Shown piece after piece: positions 41,683-50,698 of a DNA stretch of 64,000 nucleotides. The position numbers and the translations under genes were made by a program. Below the pieces are notes generated by a model that ran no database searches, was not told the DNA's origin, and saw nothing but the letters and a program-made list of their open reading frames with translations. Source of the stretch: Pseudomonadota bacterium. GTDB taxonomy: Bacteria; Pseudomonadota; Alphaproteobacteria; Rhizobiales; Xanthobacteraceae. The stretch's first letter is position 1; the number at the start of each line of letters is the position of its first letter. The stretch is taken from positions 1 to 64,000 of the forward strand of contig JAEWHP010000031.1 in NCBI GenBank assembly GCA_023387735.1, written 5' to 3'.

Positions 41683-42415
41683 GTATACGCCAAGACTTTT
41701 CGATCGTGAGTGAAGAGCCGCCCAAAGCGGTTGCAATGCACGATCTGGATGAGTGCAAAAGCAAATCTGCTTTACGGATAATGCTTTGCAGAACGTGCCG
41801 CCGGGTTGCACGAGAGCGTCAAACAATTTTTTCTTATTCTAATTCCAGATCGACTGATTTTGGATTCGCATCGATTGCGTTTTCGTGTCGCATCACAAGA
41901 CAAACTTTTATCCATTCCAGACGTGATGAAGTCACGATCTTGCGCGACTTCTGCCTTCGTGATTGACCAAACCAACCCTGCTCTGTGATGATGACTCTAC
42001 CTGTACGTGCCGCACTGGTGCGGACAAGGTGAAAGAAAACACAGGGAAACAAGGAAGGTTCTGTGCGGGGGGCACGCAGCACGGAAACAGGAAGACAGAC
42101 TGGGCTATTCCAAATTTGGACCGTGGTTCGCGCGGGCGCCGATCGTCGATGACGAGGCGGGCACGCGTGGCTTTGCGGTGCGCGCATTTGGAGCGATGGG
42201 TAAACGCATCGAAGTAGCCTTCGATATCGAAGTGGCGTCGCGCAAACTTCATGGTGGTTTGCAACATGTTCGCGCGTCGCACGCGAGGTCGGGCCAGCAT
42301 GTCTCTTGAATCAAGAGTTTTGGCTTGTCGCGCGTTCGCGACGAGTGCTGCCCGCACAAGGCGATGACAGATCGGGCGGATCGGCAAGTTACAAGGCGTC
42401 GGGGACACCAGATAG
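41683..42415. other. Gene-free 730-base region upstream of the ligase/ABC operon
   Basis: Several short frames exist on both strands, but none has a good start site, composition or recognisable motif. The part from about 41760 to 41970 is clearly AT-richer than its surroundings, with runs such as CAATTTTTTCTTATTCTAATTCC. It probably holds the promoter and operators of the downstream operon, or a decayed gene. No clear palindromic operator was found by eye. Confidence 0.5.
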
Positions 42416-44344
42416 ATGGGAATCGAGAAAGCCGAAGCGGACACCTTTCCAAAGCTGCTCCTTCACCATTCCAAGCAGCGCGGCGAGCGTCCGGCGCTGC
42501 GGGAGAAAAAGCGCGGCATCTGGCGCACGGTGACGTGGCGCGAACTGGCTGACGAGGCTGCCGCACTGGCGGCTGCATTGCATGCCCGGGGCCTGCAACG
42601 CGGCGGACATGTCGCCTTTATCGGGGACAATCGACCGCGTCTTTATACAGCGATGTGCGCCGCGCACCGGCTGGGCGCGATCGCGGTGCCGTTTTATCAG
42701 GATGCGACGTCAGACGAACTGGTGTCGCCGGTTCAGAGCGCCGGGATCACCCACGTCTTCGCCGAGAACCAGGAGCAGGTCGACAAGCTGCTCGAGATCC
42801 TGCCGCGATGCCCGACGGTTCGCTGCATCGTCTACGATAAAGACCGCGGCATGCGGCACTATAACCAGCCCGAACTGCTCAGCTACGACGCGCTCTTGCA
42901 GCAGGGCCGCGAGCTCGTCGCGGCTGGCGGCGCCACTCAGACCGAGCCCGCCGCAAGCAATCGCGACGATGCGGCCTTCCTGTTCTTTACTTCAGGCACG
43001 ACCGGTCCTGCGAAAGGCGTCGTGCTCAGCCATGGCGCCCTGATCGACCGCGCCCGGGTGGCCGCGGCAACGGAGAGGCTGACGGATACCGATGTCGCGA
43101 TGGCGTATCTGCCGCCGGGTTGGATCGGGCAGAACTTCTTCAGCTATGTCCAGCCGATGGTCGTCGGCTATTGCGTATGCTGCCCGGAATCCTCGGAGAC
43201 CATGCTCGCCGACATGCGCGAGATGGGTCCGACCTATTTCCTGACGACACCGCGGGTGCTCGAGGCACTGTTCACCCAGGTCTCGATGCGCATGGAGGAC
43301 GCGGGCGGCTTCAATCAGCGACTGTATCGGGCCGGCATGACAGCGGCGCAACGCGTCAGCGCGCGCAAGCAAGCCGGCGAGAGCGTCTCGCCGGGCGACC
43401 GGCTCATCACGGCGGTGTGCGACTTCCTGATCTTCGGGCCGCTGCGTGACGTGCTGGGCATGAGCAAGATCCGCACCGCCTTCACGGCCGGCGACGCCAC
43501 CGCCCCTGCCCTCATGAGCTTCTTCCGCGCGCTCGGCGTCAACCTGAAGCAGCTCTATGGCTCGACCGAGACCGGCTTCTTCGTGGCCATGCAGCGCGAC
43601 GGAGAGGTCAAGCCGGACACGGTCGGACCGGCGGCGGATGGCGTCGAGCTGAAATTCACCGAGCAGCGCGAAATCCTGGTGCGTTCGCCCGGCCTGTTCA
43701 AGGCCTATCACGGCGATCCGCAAACCACGACACAGGCGCGGAATGCCGAAGGCTGGTTCCACACCGGCGACGCCGGCTATCTCGGCGATGACGGGCATCT
43801 GCGGATTATCGACCGCATGAAGTATATCGGCACCCTGAAGGACGGCAGCGCCTTTGCGCCCAAGCTGCTCGAGAACCGGCTCAAGTTCATTCCCTACATC
43901 AAGGAAGCGGTGGCCTTCGGGGATGGCCGCGCGATGGTGTGCGCGCTGATCGACATCGACATGGCATCTGTCGGCCGATGGGCCGACAGGAAGAGCATCT
44001 CCTATACCGGCCATGCCGATCTCGCCTCGCTGGACGAGGTGTACGGACTGATCGCCGACGCCATCGCCAGCGTCAACGCCGAGCTGGCCGAGGAGCCGGC
44101 ACTGGCAAAGTCGCAGATTCATCGCTTCGTGATCCTGCACGGCGAGCTCAGCGCCGATGACGGCGTGCTGACGCGGACCGGCAAGCTGCGCCGTGGCGTC
44201 ATCGCCGAGCGCCACCGGGCCCTGGTCGACGCCATGTACGACGGCGGCAGCCAGGTGAGCATCGTGATCGAGGGCGGTCAGGCCGACATCAGGATCAGCG
44301 ACGTCAGGGTCGCTGCCTCAGGGCAAATCAGGAGTGCCGCGTGA
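42416..44344 (+). CDS. AMP-binding acyl-CoA synthetase
   Basis: A 642-residue adenylate-forming enzyme that activates a carboxylic acid to its CoA ester. The P-loop is FFTSGTTGPAKGVVLSHG, followed by the gate block YGSTETGFF and the A5/A8 blocks GWFHTGDAGYLGDDGHLRIIDR. The C-terminus resembles long-chain FadD15-type synthetases (SAFAPKLLENRLKFIPYIKE). It overlaps the first ABC gene by four bases and leads a six-gene operon with an entire branched-chain-type importer. The acid imported is therefore probably its substrate; fatty or aromatic acids are both possible. Confidence 0.92.
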   Translation: MGIEKAEADTFPKLLLHHSKQRGERPALREKKRGIWRTVTWRELADEAAALAAALHARGLQRGGHVAFIGDNRPRLYTAMCAAHRLGAIAVPFYQDATSDELVSPVQSAGITHVFAENQEQVDKLLEILPRCPTVRCIVYDKDRGMRHYNQPELLSYDALLQQGRELVAAGGATQTEPAASNRDDAAFLFFTSGTTGPAKGVVLSHGALIDRARVAAATERLTDTDVAMAYLPPGWIGQNFFSYVQPMVVGYCVCCPESSETMLADMREMGPTYFLTTPRVLEALFTQVSMRMEDAGGFNQRLYRAGMTAAQRVSARKQAGESVSPGDRLITAVCDFLIFGPLRDVLGMSKIRTAFTAGDATAPALMSFFRALGVNLKQLYGSTETGFFVAMQRDGEVKPDTVGPAADGVELKFTEQREILVRSPGLFKAYHGDPQTTTQARNAEGWFHTGDAGYLGDDGHLRIIDRMKYIGTLKDGSAFAPKLLENRLKFIPYIKEAVAFGDGRAMVCALIDIDMASVGRWADRKSISYTGHADLASLDEVYGLIADAIASVNAELAEEPALAKSQIHRFVILHGELSADDGVLTRTGKLRRGVIAERHRALVDAMYDGGSQVSIVIEGGQADIRISDVRVAASGQIRSAA

Positions 44345-45156
44345 ACGTTTCCGCCATCCTGCCGTCGTCGCAACGCGCCTTCCCCATCGGCGGACCCATC
44401 CTCGAACTCGACTCGATCTCGCTGCGGTTCGGCGGGGTCAAGGCATTGACCAATATCAGCTTCAACGTGCTCGAACACGAAGTGCGGGCGATCATCGGTC
44501 CGAACGGCGCCGGCAAGAGCTCCATGCTCAATGTCATCAATGGCGTCTATACGCCCCAGGAGGGCAGCATCACGCTTCGCGGCGAGCGCCTGACTGGCAT
44601 GAAGCCGACCGAGGCCGCGAAACTCGGCATCGCCCGGACCTTCCAGAACATCGCCCTGTTCAAGGGCATGTCAGTGCTCGACAACATCATGGCGGGCCGA
44701 AACCTGCGCATGCACGCAACCTTTCTCGAGGTCGCGCTGCAACTGCCCCGTGCCCGCCGCGAGGAGACCGAGAGCCGCGAGGCGGTCGAGGAAATCATCG
44801 AGTTCCTCGAGATCGAGCACATCCGCAAAACGCCGGTGGCGCGCCTGCCCTATGGACTGCAGAAGCGCGTCGAACTCGGCCGAGCGCTCGCTGCCGAGCC
44901 GTCGATCCTGCTGCTCGACGAACCGATGGCCGGCATGAACATCGAGGAGAAGCAGGACATGTGCCGCTTCATCCTCGACGTCAACGATCATTACGGCACG
45001 ACGATCGTGCTGATCGAGCACGACATGGGCGTGGTGATGGACATCTCCGACCGCGTCGTCGTGCTCGATTACGGCAAGAAGATCGGCGACGGCACGCCCG
45101 AAGAGGTGCGGTCGGACCAGAACGTCATCGACGCCTATCTTGGCGTCCCACACTAA
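44341..45156 (+). CDS. Branched-chain-type ABC transporter ATP-binding protein (LivG type)
   Basis: A 271-residue ATPase. Walker A is GPNGAGKSS, the signature is the degenerate VARLPYGLQKRVELGRAL, typical of LivG, and Walker B is ILLLDEPMAGMN with the H-loop in VLIEHDMGVVMDISDRV. The N-terminus extends 25 residues before the ABC domain. It overlaps the synthetase gene by four bases. It energises import together with the LivF-type ATPase at 48668. Confidence 0.93.
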   Translation: MNVSAILPSSQRAFPIGGPILELDSISLRFGGVKALTNISFNVLEHEVRAIIGPNGAGKSSMLNVINGVYTPQEGSITLRGERLTGMKPTEAAKLGIARTFQNIALFKGMSVLDNIMAGRNLRMHATFLEVALQLPRARREETESREAVEEIIEFLEIEHIRKTPVARLPYGLQKRVELGRALAAEPSILLLDEPMAGMNIEEKQDMCRFILDVNDHYGTTIVLIEHDMGVVMDISDRVVVLDYGKKIGDGTPEEVRSDQNVIDAYLGVPH

Positions 45157-45165
45157 GGACAGGCA

Positions 45166-46068
45166 ATGCCGGACTTTTGGTTTTTCCTCGAGGTTCTGGT
45201 CGGTGGCCTGCTCTCGGGGACGATGTACGCGCTGGTCGCGCTCGGGTTTGTGCTGATCTACAAGGCTTCGTCCGTGTTCAACTTCGCGCAGGGCGCGATG
45301 GTGTTCTTCGCGGTACTGTCCTTTGTCGGCTTCATGGAGCTCGGCCTGCCGTTCTGGGCGGCGCTGCCCGTCACCGTCGGCCTGATGATCCTCGTCGGCA
45401 TGGGCACCGAGCGCTTCGTCCTGCGTCCGCTGGTGAACCAGAGCGAGGACACGCTGCTGATGGCCACGATCGGTCTCGCTTTCGTCATCGAGGGCGTGGC
45501 GCAACTCGCCTGGGGCGTCGATGTGCGGCGGCTGGATCTCGGCATCCGGGACGAGCCGATCAACTGGGTGATGGACAACACCGGCATGCTGATCAGCCAG
45601 CTCGACGTCACCGCCGCCGCGGTGGCAGGCATGATGGTGATGATCCTGGCGCTGCTGTTTTCGCACACCAAGGTCGGGCGCGGTCTGCGCGCGGTCGCCG
45701 ACGACCATGCGGCGGCGCTGTCGATCGGCATTCCCCTGAAGCACATCTGGATGCTGGTCTGGGCCACGGCCGGCGTGGTCGCACTCGTCGCGGGCATGCT
45801 GTGGGGCGCCCGCAGCGGCGTTCAGTTCGCGCTGGTGTGGGTCGCGCTCAAGGCGTTGCCGGTGCTGATCATCGGCGGCTTCACCTCGGTGCCGGGCGTC
45901 ATCCTCGCCGGCTTGATCGTCGGCGCGGTCGAAAAGCTCGGCGAGGTCTTCATCGGCCCGTTCTTCGGCGGCGGCATCGAAGGCTGGGCACCCTACATGC
46001 TCGCCGTCTTCTTCCTGCTGATCCGGCCGGAAGGCCTGTTCGGCGAAAAGATCATCCGGCGCGTCTGA
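45166..46068 (+). CDS. Branched-chain-type ABC transporter permease (LivH type)
   Basis: A 300-residue inner-membrane permease with about eight helices. Hallmarks are GLLSGTMYALVALGFVLIYK, SVFNFAQGAMVFFAVLSFVG and the EAA-like RAVADDHAAALSIGIPLKHI. The C-terminus GWAPYMLAVFFLLIRPEGLFG is typical of LivH. It follows the LivG-type gene by nine bases. Confidence 0.94.
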   Translation: MPDFWFFLEVLVGGLLSGTMYALVALGFVLIYKASSVFNFAQGAMVFFAVLSFVGFMELGLPFWAALPVTVGLMILVGMGTERFVLRPLVNQSEDTLLMATIGLAFVIEGVAQLAWGVDVRRLDLGIRDEPINWVMDNTGMLISQLDVTAAAVAGMMVMILALLFSHTKVGRGLRAVADDHAAALSIGIPLKHIWMLVWATAGVVALVAGMLWGARSGVQFALVWVALKALPVLIIGGFTSVPGVILAGLIVGAVEKLGEVFIGPFFGGGIEGWAPYMLAVFFLLIRPEGLFGEKIIRRV

Positions 46069-46099
46069 CCTCGCGCAACCCCTCAAGGGATTCCGTTTC

Positions 46100-47164
46100 A
46101 TGCTCTACCGAGAAGCCGGACAGTTCCGAACCAGTTACGCGCAGGACTCGCAGATTTTTCCGCTGCGCCAGGACCGCGTCGGCATCGCCGTCATCCTGAT
46201 CGCGGCGGTTATGCTGCCGTTCGTCGCCAACAATTACTGGCTGAGCGCCATCCTCATTCCATGGCTGGTGCTGTCGCTGGTGGCGCTCGGGCAGAACATC
46301 CTGATGGGCTATGCCGGGCAGCTGTCGCTCGGATCGGCCGGCTTCATGGCCGTAGGCGCCTTCGCCTGCTACAATCTGATCCTGCGCATCGACGGCATCC
46401 CCTTCGTGGTCGCGGTCGCACTTTCCGGCGTCTGCGCAGCGCTGGTCGGCATCGTCTTCGGCCTGCCGAGCCTGCGCATTCGCGGGCTTTATCTCGCGGT
46501 GGCAACGCTGGCGTCGCAGTTCTTCATCGTCTGGGCGCTGGACAAGTTCGGCTGGTTCAAGAACTACGATCCGGCCGGCGTGATCACCGCGCAGCCGATT
46601 GTCATGTTCGGCCACAATTTCGCATCTCCCCGCGAGAAATACTGGGTGGTGCTGGCGATCGTCGCGGTGCTTGCGCTGCTGGCCAAGAACATGGCCCGCG
46701 GCAGCGTCGGGCGCGGCTGGATGGCGGTGCGCGACATGGATGTCGCGGCCGAAGTGATGGGATTTTCGCTGCTGCGCACAAAGCTGCAGGCGTTTGCCAT
46801 CAGTTCGTTCTACTGCGGCGTCGGCGGCGCGCTGTTCGCCTTCGCCTATCTGCAGACGGTCGAGCCGTCGGCCTTCGCCATCGACCTGTCGTTCCGGATT
46901 CTCTTCATGGTCATCATCGGCGGCCTCGGCACCATCATGGGCTCGTTCCTGGGCGCCGGCTTCATCCTGCTGATGCCGATCTTCCTGAACATCTTCTTCC
47001 ACAGCGTGTTCGGCAAGGCCGTCGACGCCACCATCACCTCCGCGCTCGAGCAGGTCATCTTCGGCGTCATGATCATCATGTTCCTGATCTTCGAGCCGCT
47101 CGGGCTCGCGCGCCTTTGGCAACTGACAAAGGAGCGGCTCCGGCTATGGCCTTTCAAGCACTGA
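46100..47164 (+). CDS. Branched-chain-type ABC transporter permease (LivM type)
   Basis: A 354-residue permease with about nine to ten helices. LivM hallmarks are LALGQNILMGYAGQLSLGSA (as SLVALGQNILMGYAGQLSLG), FGLPSLRIRGLYLAVATLA and the coupling-loop block RGWMAVRDMDVAAEVMGFSL. IIGGLGTIMGSFLGAGFIL precedes the C-terminal helices. It pairs with the LivH-type permease to form the channel. Confidence 0.94.
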   Translation: MLYREAGQFRTSYAQDSQIFPLRQDRVGIAVILIAAVMLPFVANNYWLSAILIPWLVLSLVALGQNILMGYAGQLSLGSAGFMAVGAFACYNLILRIDGIPFVVAVALSGVCAALVGIVFGLPSLRIRGLYLAVATLASQFFIVWALDKFGWFKNYDPAGVITAQPIVMFGHNFASPREKYWVVLAIVAVLALLAKNMARGSVGRGWMAVRDMDVAAEVMGFSLLRTKLQAFAISSFYCGVGGALFAFAYLQTVEPSAFAIDLSFRILFMVIIGGLGTIMGSFLGAGFILLMPIFLNIFFHSVFGKAVDATITSALEQVIFGVMIIMFLIFEPLGLARLWQLTKERLRLWPFKH

Positions 47165-47226
47165 GAAGAGGCAACCAGAAGAGACAAGCAACGTCCAAAT
47201 CACGCGCAACAACGGGAGAGACTTCA

Positions 47227-48582
47227 ATGTTGATCGAGAAGATGCTTCGCCGGGCCATGCCCGGCATCGCCGCGGCCACCAGTCTGGTCGCGATCGCCGC
47301 CGCGTCGACGGCCGCGATCGCGCAGGAGGGCCAGGAACAGTATTTCGGGATACCGAGCAGCCGCGTCGGGCCCTACTCCGCCATGGGTACCGGCTATTAC
47401 GGCGGCATCATCGACTATCTGAACTACGTCAACATGAAACACGGCGGCGTCAACGGCGTGAAGCTGACCTATGACGAGTGCGAGACCGAGTACAACGCCG
47501 CGCGCACCGTGGAATGCTACCAGCGCCTGCTCAACAAGGGCGACCAGAAGATGGTGGTGTTCGATACGCTCGGCACGCCCGGCGCCTATGCCGTGATCGG
47601 CCGCATGGCGCAGGACCACGTCGTGCTGGCGCAGTACGGCTATGGGCGGACCGATGCCGCCGACGGCCGCGTCTGGCCATGGGTATTCAACGCGGCAGGC
47701 CATTACTGGGGCCAGATCGCGGTCAAGATGAACTTCATCGCCCAGAAGGAAGGCGGCATCCCCAAGATGAAGGGCAAGACGGTCGTGCACCTGCACATCG
47801 ACACCGCCTATGGCCGCGAGCCGCTGCCGGCGATGCGCCAGATCGCCAAGGAATGGGACTTCAAGCTGATCGAGATCGCGATCCCGCCGCCGGGCCTGGA
47901 GCAGCAGTCGCAATGGCTGCAGATCCGCAAGGAGAAGGCCGACTGGGTCACGTTCTGGGGCGCCGGCTCCGGCATGAACTCGACCGCCATCACCACAGCG
48001 GCGCGCGTCGGCTTCCCGCGCGAGAAGATGGTCTACGTCACCTTCGGCGGCGCCGAGGAGGACATGATCCCGGCCGGCGACGCGGCGAAGGGCACTTACG
48101 TCGCCGCCAACGCCGCACCCGGCAGGGACTACCCGCTGATCGCCGACATCCTGAAAGTGGTCTACGGCGCCGGCAAGGGCAACATGCAGAACCAGGACCG
48201 GGTCGGCACCGTCTACTACAACCGCGGCGTCGGCGCGGCGGCGATGTGGATTGAAGCGCTCAAGAACGCGCAGAAGATCCACAACAAGACCGGCAAGACC
48301 GTCAACGGCGACGAGTTCCGCGACGGTTACGAGGCGCTCGACATCACCGACGACAAGCTGAAGGAGATCGGCATTCTCGGCATGTCGGCGCCGTTCAAGA
48401 TGTCCTGCGCGAAGCATGACGGCTCCGAACGCTTCAAGATGATGCAGTGGGACGGCAAGAAGTTCCAGATCCTGACCGACTGGGTGGCGGCTCCGGACCC
48501 GGCGTTCATTCGCAAGCTGATCGAGGAATCGGCGGCCAAGTACGCCGCCGAGAACAACATCACGCCGCGCAAGTGCTCCTGA
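47227..48582 (+). CDS. Branched-chain-type ABC transporter substrate-binding protein
   Basis: A 451-residue periplasmic receptor of the Peripla_BP_6 type. The signal peptide (ATSLVAIAAASTAAIA, cleaved before QEGQEQY) is followed by FGIPSSRVGPYSAMGTGYYG and the TYDECETEYNAARTVECYQR region typical of aromatic- or amide-binding members rather than classical LivJ. The ATG at 47227 is chosen after a GGGAGAGACTTCA leader. It is longer than LivJ (about 370 aa). The likely ligand is the organic acid activated by the operon synthetase. Confidence 0.92.
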   Translation: MLIEKMLRRAMPGIAAATSLVAIAAASTAAIAQEGQEQYFGIPSSRVGPYSAMGTGYYGGIIDYLNYVNMKHGGVNGVKLTYDECETEYNAARTVECYQRLLNKGDQKMVVFDTLGTPGAYAVIGRMAQDHVVLAQYGYGRTDAADGRVWPWVFNAAGHYWGQIAVKMNFIAQKEGGIPKMKGKTVVHLHIDTAYGREPLPAMRQIAKEWDFKLIEIAIPPPGLEQQSQWLQIRKEKADWVTFWGAGSGMNSTAITTAARVGFPREKMVYVTFGGAEEDMIPAGDAAKGTYVAANAAPGRDYPLIADILKVVYGAGKGNMQNQDRVGTVYYNRGVGAAAMWIEALKNAQKIHNKTGKTVNGDEFRDGYEALDITDDKLKEIGILGMSAPFKMSCAKHDGSERFKMMQWDGKKFQILTDWVAAPDPAFIRKLIEESAAKYAAENNITPRKCS

Positions 48583-48610
48583 TGAGCAGGGCACGCAGCT
48601 AGCGCAATGC

Positions 48611-48641
48611 CCGGGGGATGGGGTGACAGCCCCACCCCCGG
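48611..48641 (+). promoter_or_regulatory. Intercistronic hairpin after the binding-protein gene
   Basis: CCGGGGG-ATGGGG-TGACAG-CCCCA-CCCCCGG between the binding-protein and LivF-type genes. Such hairpins often stabilise the message of abundant binding proteins and damp expression downstream. Confidence 0.6.
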
Positions 48642-48667
48642 ATGGATCTGACGTAAAGGGGACTGTC

Positions 48668-49525
48668 ATGACGGCTTCTGTTGTTGCATCGGTTGTCGAA
48701 CGGTCCGTGGCGGTCGAAGCCGCGGCGCAGCCCGTGCTGGCGGTGAAGAATATCGAGGTGATCTACAACCACGTGATCCTCGTGCTCCGCGGGGTGTCGC
48801 TGGAGGTGCCGCAGGGCAGGATCGTCGCCCTGCTCGGCGGCAACGGCGCCGGCAAGAGCACGACGCTGAAATCGATCTCGACGCTGCTGGGGTCGGAACG
48901 CGGCGCGGTGACCAAGGGATCGATCGAGTTCCGCGGCCAGCGCACCGACCAGCTCACGCCCGGCGAACTGGTCGGCATGGGCCTGGTGCAGGTGATGGAG
49001 GGGCGGCACTGCTTCGGGCATTTGACCGCCGAGGAGAACCTGATCACCGGCGCCTACGCGCGCTCGATCAGCCGGTCGCAGCTGCGCGAGGAGTTGGACC
49101 GGATCTACGAATATTTCCCGAGGCTGAAGGTGCGGCGCTCGAGCCTTGCCGGCTACACCTCGGGCGGCGAGCAACAGATGATCGCCATCGGCCGCGCCAT
49201 GATGGCGAAGCCGAACATGCTGCTGCTCGACGAGCCGTCGATGGGACTGGCGCCGCAGATCGTGGCCGAGATCTTCGAGATCGTCCGCGACCTCAACCAG
49301 AAGGAAGGCGTCAGCATCCTGCTGGCCGAGCAGAACACCAACGTCGCGCTGAAATACGCCGACTACGGCTACATCCTCGAGAGCGGCCGCATCATGATGG
49401 ACGGACCGGCGAAGGCGCTGGCGGAGAACAAGGACGTCAAGGAGTTCTATCTCGGAATGTCGTCGGAGGGCCGCAAGAGCTTTCGCGACATGAAGTCGTA
49501 TCGCCGACGCAAGCGCTGGGTTTGA
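48668..49525 (+). CDS. Branched-chain-type ABC transporter ATP-binding protein (LivF type)
   Basis: A 285-residue ATPase. Walker A is GGNGAGKSTT, the Q-loop region is LVQVMEGRHCFGHLTAEENL, the signature is YTSGGEQQMIAIGRAMM and Walker B is NMLLLDEPSMGLAP. The C-terminus is longer than in LivF and ends in a basic stretch (KSYRRRKRWV). The ATG at 48668 is preferred over an upstream in-frame start at 48623 that would translate the intercistronic hairpin. It is the last gene of the import operon. Confidence 0.93.
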   Translation: MTASVVASVVERSVAVEAAAQPVLAVKNIEVIYNHVILVLRGVSLEVPQGRIVALLGGNGAGKSTTLKSISTLLGSERGAVTKGSIEFRGQRTDQLTPGELVGMGLVQVMEGRHCFGHLTAEENLITGAYARSISRSQLREELDRIYEYFPRLKVRRSSLAGYTSGGEQQMIAIGRAMMAKPNMLLLDEPSMGLAPQIVAEIFEIVRDLNQKEGVSILLAEQNTNVALKYADYGYILESGRIMMDGPAKALAENKDVKEFYLGMSSEGRKSFRDMKSYRRRKRWV

Positions 49526-49647
49526 TCGGGATCGTTAACGCGCGTTCATCGAAGAAGAAGCGACGGATGTTGATCTCTCCCCAACGGTGATGCGAGCAAC
49601 GTGAGCACCCACTAGCCTGTCGAATGCAATCGGTGTATAAGCATCTC

Positions 49648-50055
49648 ATGAGTTGGGATGCGAACGACGTAGCACTGCTCAAGAAGCTCTGGACCGATGG
49701 TCATAGTGCTGGCCAGATCGCCAATCGACTTGGCTTAAGCCGCAACGCTGTGAGCGCCAAGTTGAAGCGCATGGGCCAGAAGCGCGGCCGCAAGCCGCCA
49801 ACCGCCAGCCCCAAGATCGTGTCGACGCCGAAGCGAGCGCAGACAACGCAAACCCAGGCAACGCGAGCTCAGGCAACCATGGCAGCCTGCGCCCGCCCGG
49901 TAGACAGGGTCGTGTCGCCGCGCAAGCCGGTCAGCAAGCAACGCGCGAGTCAGGCCACGGAATTCACCAAGCACCAGCTCTACGCCATGCTGGCAGATGC
50001 GGTCAGGAATACCGGCTCGCGCGGCAAGCGCTCGTCCGATCGCCGTCGTGGATGA
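49648..50055 (+). CDS. GcrA-like DNA-binding protein
   Basis: A 135-residue protein. The first 45 residues (MSWDANDVALLKKLWTDGHS, AGQIANRLGLSRNAVSAKLKRMG) closely follow the GcrA helix-turn-helix, which recognises GANTC-containing promoters in Caulobacter and rhizobia. The rest is a basic low-complexity tail (Lys/Arg/Thr/Gln/Ala), unlike the sigma70-binding C-domain of true GcrA. It is therefore a paralogue rather than the cell-cycle master regulator. ATG 49648 is preferred to an in-frame ATG at 49624, since homologues begin MSW. Confidence 0.82.
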   Translation: MSWDANDVALLKKLWTDGHSAGQIANRLGLSRNAVSAKLKRMGQKRGRKPPTASPKIVSTPKRAQTTQTQATRAQATMAACARPVDRVVSPRKPVSKQRASQATEFTKHQLYAMLADAVRNTGSRGKRSSDRRRG

Positions 50056-50209
50056 GATTAACCGGCACGTGACGGCTGCGACATTCTGCCGATGCGGCAG
50101 AAATTCATGCAGGGTGCGCGCTATTTGACCTCGCAATAGTGCGTGCCGAAACCTATTTCTGGTCGAGGGAAGGATTCGTCCAAGGACAACTCCGCAAAGG
50201 AGCCATCCT

Positions 50210-50419
50210 ATGGCGAACGCACTTACCACTGGGGCCTGGCTTTCTGCCCCGACCAAAAAGTCCTCGTTTTTTTCGCGTTTGTTGCGTGCTCAGATCGAAT
50301 CCCGTCAGCAACGGGCCGATCGCGTCGTCGAACAGTATATTGCTACCCACGGGCTGCAAAAGCTGTCGGATGACGGCGAGCGTCAGATCAGCCGCCTGCT
50401 CTCCAACGCCTGGCGGTAA
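50210..50419 (+). CDS. Small helical hypothetical protein, 69 aa
   Basis: It follows AAAGGAGCCATCCT, a strong ribosome site. The C-terminal two thirds are a basic helix pair (FFSRLLRAQIESRQQRADRV, VEQYIATHGLQKLSDDGERQ). There is no signal peptide. It is coupled to a 39-residue frame two bases after its stop. The function is unknown; the look is that of a conserved DUF-type small protein of rhizobia. Confidence 0.65.
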   Translation: MANALTTGAWLSAPTKKSSFFSRLLRAQIESRQQRADRVVEQYIATHGLQKLSDDGERQISRLLSNAWR

Positions 50420-50421
50420 CC

Positions 50422-50541
50422 ATGATCACACTCCTCATTATCAATGTGGCGAACCGGCTTGTCCGTGTCGGCAGGGAGGCGCGCGACACGTGGCGCGAAA
50501 CCCAACGGCTTCGTCGCAGCCTTGGCGGCCCCGAAGAGTAG
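50422..50541 (+). CDS. Very small hypothetical protein, 39 aa
   Basis: MITLLIINVANRLVRVGREA followed by RDTWRETQRLRRSLGGPEE. Its start is two bases after the stop of the 69-aa gene, suggesting translational coupling. It has a short hydrophobic head and an Arg-rich amphipathic helix, which would suit a membrane-surface peptide. Size makes this uncertain. Confidence 0.45.
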   Translation: MITLLIINVANRLVRVGREARDTWRETQRLRRSLGGPEE

Positions 50542-50657
50542 GCCGGCGCGGCCGCGTTTAGAATTCTGGGCCTATTGCGTCCTCGGCGGCGGACAAGTTC
50601 GCCGTCGTCGGGGGCAAGCGTCGCCCTGTCGACTCATGCAGGTTGCCACCTCTCCGG

Positions 50658-50663
50658 TATAAT
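50658..50663 (+). promoter_or_regulatory. Perfect -10 hexamer upstream of the oxidoreductase gene
   Basis: TATAAT, 35 bases before the ATG at 50699. No good -35 is seen at the standard 17-base spacing. GGGAGG at 50684 is the ribosome site; a three-codon mini-frame (ATGCGCGCATGA, 50691) overlaps the true start. Confidence 0.4.
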
Positions 50664-50698
50664 GCGGTCCTGACCGCGACAACGGGAGGCATGCGCGC

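Noticed and set aside
41963..42444. Short frames on both strands upstream of the acyl-CoA synthetase gene
   Set aside because: Low-complexity, Arg/His/Ser-rich translations without starts or motifs; probably regulatory or decayed DNA.
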